A stretch of DNA of 64,000 nucleotides from Paenibacillus pectinilyticus (lineage in GTDB: Bacteria > Bacillota > Bacilli > Paenibacillales > NBRC-103111). Position numbers and translations under genes: made by a program. Position 1 is the first letter of the stretch; every line of letters starts with the position of its first letter. The stretch is taken from assembly GCF_001700435.1 (NCBI RefSeq), contig NZ_LYPC01000027.1, positions 860,433-924,432 on the forward strand. The letters are read 5' to 3'. This document shows positions 58,899 through 64,000 of the stretch, one piece after another. Below the pieces are notes generated by a model. It worked only from the letters and a program-made list of their open reading frames with translations. It was not told where the DNA came from and ran no database searches.

Positions 58899-59696
58899 AT
58901 GCGTATTCGTTTGGATCGATTTCCGCAAGGGGTAACGAAAGCGTTAACACTTAGTTTTGATGATGGGCGAGACCATGATCGCAGACTAGTACGAATGTTG
59001 AATGAGTATGGGCTCAAAGGGACATTCCATCTAAATAGTGGGTTCCTAGGGAATGAAGGCTACATAACGGCTTCCGAGGTAGCCTCACTCTTCCAAGGAC
59101 ATGAGGTTTCAGCGCACACGGTAGATCATCCATTTCTGGAAATATCGCCGAAAGATCATGTCGTGCGCGAAATCTTGCAGGACCGCGAAGCGTTAGAGGA
59201 GTTGGTAGGTTACCCCGTTCGGGGCATGAGCTATCCATTCGGGACGCATTCCGATCAGGTGGTAGACTTACTCCCTGGCCTAGGGATTGAGTATGCGCGA
59301 ACTGTTGCTAGTCATGGCGGTTATCAAATGCCGAGTGATTTCCTGCGCTGGCATCCAACTTGTCATCATAAGAGCATGGTTGAGCAAGTGGATGCCTTCG
59401 TGCAGCTCGAACAGAGGTTTTCACGCATGGCATTATTGTATGTTTGGGGTCATAGCTATGAATTTGAGAATGATCAAAATTGGGAATTGATTGAACAATT
59501 TGGCGAAAAGGTGAAGGGCAGAACCGACATTTGGTTTGCAACGAATGCTGAAATTGTAGCGTACATGAAAGCGCTTGATCAACTTCGGCTCTCTGCAAAC
59601 TGCCGTATCATCGAGAACCCTTCGGCCATTTCGGTCTGGCTAAGCGCGGAAGGAGAAGTTATTGAGATTCCAGCGGGGCAAATCGTCCGAATTTAA
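58899..59696 (+). CDS. Polysaccharide deacetylase-family protein, cytoplasmic
   Basis: 265 residues, NodB-like: LSFDDGRDHDRRL (catalytic and metal Asp), EVSAHTVDHPFL (metal His pair), MSYPFGTHSD, and LYVWGHSYEFEN late in the domain. No signal peptide or membrane helix, so the substrate is probably intracellular, perhaps a small acetylated sugar. ATG 58899 follows TTGGGGGG; an ATG at 58884 is an alternative. Last gene of the epimerase-aldolase operon. Confidence 0.8.
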   Translation: MRIRLDRFPQGVTKALTLSFDDGRDHDRRLVRMLNEYGLKGTFHLNSGFLGNEGYITASEVASLFQGHEVSAHTVDHPFLEISPKDHVVREILQDREALEELVGYPVRGMSYPFGTHSDQVVDLLPGLGIEYARTVASHGGYQMPSDFLRWHPTCHHKSMVEQVDAFVQLEQRFSRMALLYVWGHSYEFENDQNWELIEQFGEKVKGRTDIWFATNAEIVAYMKALDQLRLSANCRIIENPSAISVWLSAEGEVIEIPAGQIVRI

Positions 59697-59823
59697 CATT
59701 TTATTGTAAAATTTTCTAAAATTGATCGTTTGCTAATATTTTCTTAACAATCTTCCTATAAGATAAAGGTAACAAAACGTGTGAGTTATCCACAAGAGGA
59801 ATTTCAAAATCGGAGGGATCAAT

Positions 59824-59991
59824 ATGGGGCAACGATATGAGTTGGAACAGAAGATTGAAGCACTTAGAAATGAGCTGAATCTTGCTAGTCAAGCATATGG
59901 CCTATTGTCTGAAACGGTATTGAAACTTTCTATCGCACTGGATGAACTGCTGAATACGTATTATCAGTTAACCTTTATACGCATTGCCTAA
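59824..59991 (+). CDS. Spo0E-like aspartyl-phosphate phosphatase, 55 residues
   Basis: A short helical-hairpin protein: ELEQKIEALRNELNLAS, a turn, then LLSETVLKLSIALDELLNTYY. This matches the Spo0E/YisI/YnzD family pattern, which dephosphorylates Spo0A and delays sporulation. The family signature SQELD reads SIALD here: Ser, Leu and Asp are kept but Gln is Ile, which may weaken activity. GGAGGGATC lies just before the ATG. It directly precedes the converging germinant receptor operon. Confidence 0.75.
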   Translation: MGQRYELEQKIEALRNELNLASQAYGLLSETVLKLSIALDELLNTYYQLTFIRIA

Positions 59992-59997
59992 TAAGTA

Positions 59998-60040
59998 AAC
60001 CGAGTTCACACCTATGTGTGTGATGCTCGGTTTTTTTTGT
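59998..60040. terminator. Terminator between Spo0E-like and germination genes
   Basis: AACCGAG and CTCGGTT, with inner TCACAC/GTGTGA, followed by eight T. Mainly plus-strand; the minus-strand gene ends inside it. Confidence 0.85.
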
Positions 60041-61115
60041 TTTTCAGCGCAATTAGTGCCCATAAGAGAAGTGGAATCCCAACCATGTGAATGGGCAGTA
60101 TGTACGGAACGGCGATTTTTTCTGGAAAGAAAACCGAACTATCATAAAAATTTCGTGGGACCATGGCGATGAGCAAAATGATTGGAGCAACAAGCCAAAG
60201 CATGCGTGGCCATCTGTTCACTTTACATACTTGCGCCGTGCCGAAAGTGCATATAAAAAGGTACAGAGATACTTTCATGAAAACCCCAATAATCCATATG
60301 GGGATCATAAGGGCGTCTAAATTTTGAAAAAAATTAGAAATGGAGAGATAGCGAACTAGATTCAGATACGGGTAAGTTTGTCCAGCGGCCATTTGCTCGC
60401 CAAATAGCGTTACAATGACGAATGTTGTGGCACAAGTAAGGAGTCCAGCGGCAGCAACCCCGAATATGGCAGGCTTCGTTCCTTGATTGGGATTGGCAAG
60501 AAACGCAAGCAGGAAAACAAGCATGACACAATCCCCTAGAAAGGTTGTCGAAGGGAGCGCACCTTGAAGAATAACTTTCCAACCCGTATCGACATAAAAA
60601 GGTAATACCTCCTGTAGATTCACATCTTGGATACTAAGCAGCAAGGTAGCTGCAATAATAATGAGCAGGAAAGGGCCTAAGATTTCGCTGCATCTCGCAA
60701 TGCTTTCAATACCTGACTTCGTGACGTAGACAGCAATCAGCAGCATAGCAAGCATGGGCACAACATACGGTGTATGTGGAAGAATTGTCGCAAGTATGAA
60801 CTCAGCATATTGCCGTAACACCATGGCAAGTACGACATACCAGAAGGCACCATAGAGGACTAACAGAAAACCGCCAATCCATTTTCCAACTAGCAACGGT
60901 AGAAAGGTAACTAGGGTTTGACCAGGGTACTTACGATTGAGCCGCGTGCAGATAAAAGCGATGAACATCCCGAGTAGTGTCGCTATCAAGATAGAGAGCC
61001 ATGAATCTTGTTTGGCCGTAAGGAGGGCTGGATGAATGGTGAGCAGCATCGTCATGCTGACCTGCATGGAAGAGATCATCCAGAACAATTGTTTTCCGCT
61101 AATTCGCATGCGCAT
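60012..61115 (-). CDS. Spore germination protein, GerAB/GerKB family (second copy)
   Basis: 367 residues with about ten helices, related to amino-acid permeases (GerAB, ArcD-like). Typical start KQLFWMISSMQVSMTMLL, conserved FLPLLVGKWIGGFLL and CSEILGPFLLI segments. GerAB-type subunits bind germinants in the inner spore membrane. GGAG lies 7 bases before the ATG. It is the second B-type gene of this operon, which already has one before the C subunit. Confidence 0.85.
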   Translation of the reverse strand: MRMRISGKQLFWMISSMQVSMTMLLTIHPALLTAKQDSWLSILIATLLGMFIAFICTRLNRKYPGQTLVTFLPLLVGKWIGGFLLVLYGAFWYVVLAMVLRQYAEFILATILPHTPYVVPMLAMLLIAVYVTKSGIESIARCSEILGPFLLIIIAATLLLSIQDVNLQEVLPFYVDTGWKVILQGALPSTTFLGDCVMLVFLLAFLANPNQGTKPAIFGVAAAGLLTCATTFVIVTLFGEQMAAGQTYPYLNLVRYLSISNFFQNLDALMIPIWIIGVFMKVSLYLFICTFGTAQVCKVNRWPRMLWLVAPIILLIAMVPRNFYDSSVFFPEKIAVPYILPIHMVGIPLLLWALIALKNKKNRASHT

Positions 61116-61127
61116 GTGCAGTCTCCT

Positions 61128-61355
61128 TTACTTATCAATCAGCTTGCCTAAAGGGTGAAACAGGGTATCAAGCATCGTAGTAGGACTTGGTAAATTGGGA
61201 TAGAGGTAGAGAATCAAAGCAAGAATCCAACACATCCCCAGGATGGATAGGTATACAATTCGCTCAGCTCGTGGAATACGCCGGATGCGATACCATTGCC
61301 AAGCGCTAAGAGCCAAACATAGCAGCATAAGCCCTGGTATCACCTTGGATGTCAT
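61128..61355 (-). CDS. Small two-helix protein, GerKD-like D subunit
   Basis: 75 residues with two hydrophobic segments (about 7-22 and 34-52) joined by a basic stretch (YRIRRIPRAERI). Small two-helix D proteins accompany some GerA-type receptors (GerUD, GerKD) and modulate the germination response; topology and position fit that class. It overlaps the C-subunit gene by 4 bases. Confidence 0.65.
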   Translation of the reverse strand: MTSKVIPGLMLLCLALSAWQWYRIRRIPRAERIVYLSILGMCWILALILYLYPNLPSPTTMLDTLFHPLGKLIDK

Positions 61356-62566
61356 TGGCCTGATCGCTCCTTCTCTTCAACTTCTTTGATACTCGTAAGT
61401 CCTGGGCGCTGAATCGTAGCGTTAGGGTGTATCGTAACCTCTACATTCGGATAAATTTCATCCCAATTGGCTTTGTTTTGCTGCCATTGTTTGGGATAAG
61501 CCCGATGAAATGTTCCTGCGAAATCGAAGATGTCTGCCCCCATTCCCTTCTGAATTTGGTTGAGAGCTAGAACTACGCGCTCTTCAATATCATCATTCAT
61601 AGCCATTTGAATGGTTTTGAGTGCTTGGGGGTCGGAACTGATTTTATACTTTGTTGAATTTTGCAGGGCGTTGTTTTCTGTGCGTATTTGGATGTCGATG
61701 GACCATTTGCCGTTACGAATCATCGGCTTCAGCTTGGTATGACTCGTAATGAGTCTAAGTGAAACAGTTCCATTACCCTCAGGCGGATTAACGGTAATAA
61801 CCGCTTGCTTGATTTCGTCTCGGATCCAAAGGACACCTCTGGTCGTAAATTCATCAATAGCCCCAACCATCTTACCATTTCGAAAAATCGCAGTTCCGTT
61901 TATAGGGGTTGGTACTCTGTCGTAATTTTTTTCTGAAGAGGCAGGAAGCATTTCAATACAGGGAAGTGCCGCGGCACCAGGCTCATCGACAAGCATTTGT
62001 GCGAGGTCGGCTAAAGTCACACTTAAAGATAGTTTCTCTTTCGCGACTTCACGCATAGCTTCTGATGAATTTCGTTCTAAAAAGGTTTGATTCTCCAATA
62101 TCTTGCGAGCGTTGTCTTTGGCAACAAACATAAAAGCCCGTTCCCTTGGCTGCGGTGCGCGCATTAAGTAGTCAATTTCATCACGAATGCCATCTTTGGC
62201 AACCGCTTCACTGAATATAAAAACCTCCGCATGTCCCCAAAACAGCGTCCGCGGCAGCCTTTCTTGAATATGAGATAGCGCATCTGCAATGTTTTCTCCC
62301 TTTGCGGAGGTAACGATGGTTGCTTGATTACCGACATTCGACGATTGCCCACTCATGCCACTGCCGCCGCCGCTGCCTGGTGTACTGCGAGGGACGAAAA
62401 TTTGAACGGATAACAGAATATGAGAGTCATCGACTTTATCAATAGCCGCACCTGTGATCAATGCGACATCATTAATCTCCGTTCGATCCCAGCAACCCGT
62501 GAGTAGGAGAAGAAGACTAAGCCCAACGAGTAATAGGAGTCCTCGGCAGACCGTAAATGTCCTCAT
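61352..62566 (-). CDS. Spore germination lipoprotein, GerAC/GerKC family
   Basis: 404 residues. Lipoprotein signal with lipobox LLTGC (C25) followed by WDRTEINDVALITGAAID, the universal GerAC start. Further family landmarks are GENIADALSHIQERLPRTLFWGHAEVFIFSE and ELE/ERERGFMFVAK-like APQPRERAFMFVAK, and the C-terminal DIFDFAGTFHRAYPKQWQQNKANWDEIYP. GGGAG lies 9 bases before ATG 62566, which overlaps the upstream B gene (ATGA). It is the outer-leaflet C subunit of the receptor. Confidence 0.92.
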   Translation of the reverse strand: MRTFTVCRGLLLLVGLSLLLLLTGCWDRTEINDVALITGAAIDKVDDSHILLSVQIFVPRSTPGSGGGSGMSGQSSNVGNQATIVTSAKGENIADALSHIQERLPRTLFWGHAEVFIFSEAVAKDGIRDEIDYLMRAPQPRERAFMFVAKDNARKILENQTFLERNSSEAMREVAKEKLSLSVTLADLAQMLVDEPGAAALPCIEMLPASSEKNYDRVPTPINGTAIFRNGKMVGAIDEFTTRGVLWIRDEIKQAVITVNPPEGNGTVSLRLITSHTKLKPMIRNGKWSIDIQIRTENNALQNSTKYKISSDPQALKTIQMAMNDDIEERVVLALNQIQKGMGADIFDFAGTFHRAYPKQWQQNKANWDEIYPNVEVTIHPNATIQRPGLTSIKEVEEKERSGQ

Positions 62567-63651
62567 CGGTGAAGTCTCCCTTTTATGACTACCGTGATAA
62601 GCAGCAAGCCTGGGATCACAACTTGCAAGAGCAGGGAAAAGAAAGGGATGCTTGTGCTTACTGCATGATTCATTTCTTGGAAATTGGGTGCGACCCAAAT
62701 GCTGCCAAGCATGATGAGGAAGCCCATTGGCAGGATTAAGGGACGGTAATCAGATAATTTAAACAATTGTGCGGTTCCTAGTGTGACCAAATAATAGATA
62801 ATCGCTATCTTGACGTAGATGCCAATGAGCCAAATGGCCATCAGGAGAGATTCGATGTGCTCTATAAAATCGGAGAGAGCAATGTAGCGTACAGCCACCA
62901 AGAAAGGATAATGCATCGCCGTGGTCAGTGAACCAAACGTTAATAAAATAGGGAGATTAACGGTAAGCATCGTAATCATCACACTCAAAACGCTGATAAT
63001 ACCCCATTTCATCGCTATTTTCTTATTTGTTAAATAAGGAAATAGAAACGAGAGAAGAAAAAATTGTGAAAACCATGAGGCTGGTACGATGGATCCTAAC
63101 AAAGGTGGGAGTAGGCCATCTCCTAGAAAAGGTCTCATTTGTTTGAGTTGAAAGTCAGGAATTAACATAATAACCATTGCGCATATAATGAAGATGGCGG
63201 CTGGTATCAAAAGCTGTGCAGACCTGGCAATAACTTCTAAGCCCTGATATAACGCATAGGCACAAACAGCAACAATCGGAACCACGATAATGATCATCGG
63301 CGTGTCGTTGAGAAAATTACCTGTAATCAATTCGCCGTATTCTCTAATCGTCACACAAGTGGAATAGAGAATGGCTAAGATGTAGATTAGCGTAAGTAGG
63401 GGGCCAACATATCGCCCTAGAATCCGTGGAACATATTGAATAAACGTGTCATTTGGAAATTTTGTGTGTAAATGATAGATGATATAGATGGTTAAAAAAC
63501 CAACGAGTGAAGAGATAATTGGTGCCATCCACATATCCCGGCCCGCCAGTCTCATCGTAATGGCGGGTACAGAGAGCGTAGCAGTAGCCATAATCGTTGG
63601 ATGCATAATTAGTGCCATCTGAAAAGGGGAGATTTTACCTTTCTCGATCAT
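62563..63651 (-). CDS. Spore germination protein, GerAB/GerKB family (first copy)
   Basis: 362 residues with about ten helices. ISPFQMALIMHPTIMATATLSVP is the usual GerAB N terminus; FIQYVPRILGRYVGPLLTLIYI and EVIARSAQLLIPAAI follow. ATG 63651 follows AAGGGA by 9 bases; ATG 63660 abuts that site. It overlaps the A-subunit gene by 17 bases. Confidence 0.9.
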   Translation of the reverse strand: MIEKGKISPFQMALIMHPTIMATATLSVPAITMRLAGRDMWMAPIISSLVGFLTIYIIYHLHTKFPNDTFIQYVPRILGRYVGPLLTLIYILAILYSTCVTIREYGELITGNFLNDTPMIIIVVPIVAVCAYALYQGLEVIARSAQLLIPAAIFIICAMVIMLIPDFQLKQMRPFLGDGLLPPLLGSIVPASWFSQFFLLSFLFPYLTNKKIAMKWGIISVLSVMITMLTVNLPILLTFGSLTTAMHYPFLVAVRYIALSDFIEHIESLLMAIWLIGIYVKIAIIYYLVTLGTAQLFKLSDYRPLILPMGFLIMLGSIWVAPNFQEMNHAVSTSIPFFSLLLQVVIPGLLLITVVIKGRLHR

Positions 63652-64000
63652 GTGTATCATTCCCTTGGTTGTGTTCTGGTTTCTGTCCTGGCGGCTGACG
63701 ATACATATTTGTCTTATTGGCGTATAAAGGTCTGCGTCTCATCGACCAAATGGGTGCTCGGATAAGTACATCCTTCATCTCATTTTTTTTCATTGGCGCA
63801 AGTGGCTGCAAATACGGGACTCCTAAAGAGCGAAGTGAACACAAATGAATCACAATAACGATAAATCCAAGCATCAACCCTAACAAGCCGAGCATGCCGG
63901 ATAAGAACATAATCGGAAAACGCAGCATACGCAATGCGATCCCAGTGGTATATTGCGGCATCATGAAAGAGGCAACGCCCGTAATCGCAACCACCATAAC
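63635..64000 (-). CDS. Spore germination protein, GerAA/GerKA family, C-terminal part
   Basis: Only the last 121 residues are in the window; the gene continues past 64000. MVVAITGVASFMMPQ, then two membrane helices and LCSLRSLGVPYLQPLAP, are typical of the GerAA C terminus. The cytoplasmic tail (RRRPLYANKTNMYRQPP...) is the usual basic end. It is the first visible gene of the operon A-B-C-D-B. Confidence 0.9.
   Translation of the reverse strand, partial: VMVVAITGVASFMMPQYTTGIALRMLRFPIMFLSGMLGLLGLMLGFIVIVIHLCSLRSLGVPYLQPLAPMKKNEMKDVLIRAPIWSMRRRPLYANKTNMYRQPPGQKPEHNQGNDTHDRER

Noticed and set aside
1..64000. Mobile elements, phage genes, CRISPR arrays, tRNA or rRNA genes
   Set aside because: No transposase, integrase, regularly spaced repeats or RNA gene signatures were seen in reading the window.

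Overview
The window looks like a chromosome segment of an endospore-forming, low-to-mid GC Firmicute of the Paenibacillaceae, most likely Paenibacillus or a close relative. The evidence is sporulation and germination content (three YheC/YheD-type ATP-grasp coat-associated proteins, two CotSA-like glycosyltransferases, a GerA-type germinant receptor operon, a Spo0E-like phosphatase), Gram-positive Shine-Dalgarno sequences before nearly every gene, a YesM/YesN-type two-component system, and many carbohydrate genes. I saw no rRNA, tRNA, insertion sequence, integrase, phage module or CRISPR array. No gene-free stretch exceeds about 300 bases.

Layout. 1-4.4 kb: spore-associated ATP-grasp genes interleaved with a DedA-PAP2 fusion and a BcrC-type undecaprenyl-diphosphatase. 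4.5-9.5 kb: a secreted protein, a BcrAB-like ABC exporter, and its histidine kinase and OmpR-type regulator. 9.5-16.7 kb: an NlpC/P60 hydrolase, a COG4705-like membrane protein, two glycosyltransferases, a third YheC/YheD protein and a second two-component system. 16.9-26.7 kb: a second ABC exporter with DedA, a PAP2 phosphatase, a FetAB-like transporter, a third two-component system, and an MGDG-synthase-type glycosyltransferase with a polysaccharide deacetylase. 26.9-32.3 kb: Nif3-like, CapA-like, acetyltransferase, and a DUF2975-XRE-membrane protein set. 32.4-41.6 kb: a secreted glycosidase, a YesMN-like sensor pair and a sugar ABC importer. 41.9-47.6 kb: a large protein with an eCIS-effector-like N terminus, CheY, PspC, a MazG-like protein and an OatA-like acyltransferase. 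47.8-59.7 kb: two sugar-acid/polysaccharide catabolic cassettes, each behind its own regulator and inverted-repeat operators, flanking a peroxiredoxin-chemoreceptor fusion. 59.8-64 kb: a Spo0E-like gene and a germinant receptor operon cut by the window end.

Two regulatory patterns tie genes together. First, four promoters (before the BcrC-like gene, the second ABC-DedA operon, the third two-component system and the glycosyltransferase-deacetylase pair) share one layout: TTCTCAT-like boxes repeated at an 11-bp period, then exactly 10 bases, then a -10 hexamer, with no -35. This predicts one OmpR-family regulon for undecaprenyl-phosphate and envelope homeostasis, probably run by the regulator at 21994-22668, whose own promoter carries the box. 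Second, the regulator at 55210-56562 and the operon at 56737-59696 have matching ATTAAAAGACA-N11-TGTCTTTTAT inverted repeats over TTGTCT-N18-TATACT promoters, which predicts local autorepression and operon control.

The strongest novelty candidates are the peroxiredoxin-chemoreceptor fusion (52923-54257), the eCIS-effector-like orphan (41862-44078), the 11-bp-period regulon, and the two-operator local circuit.
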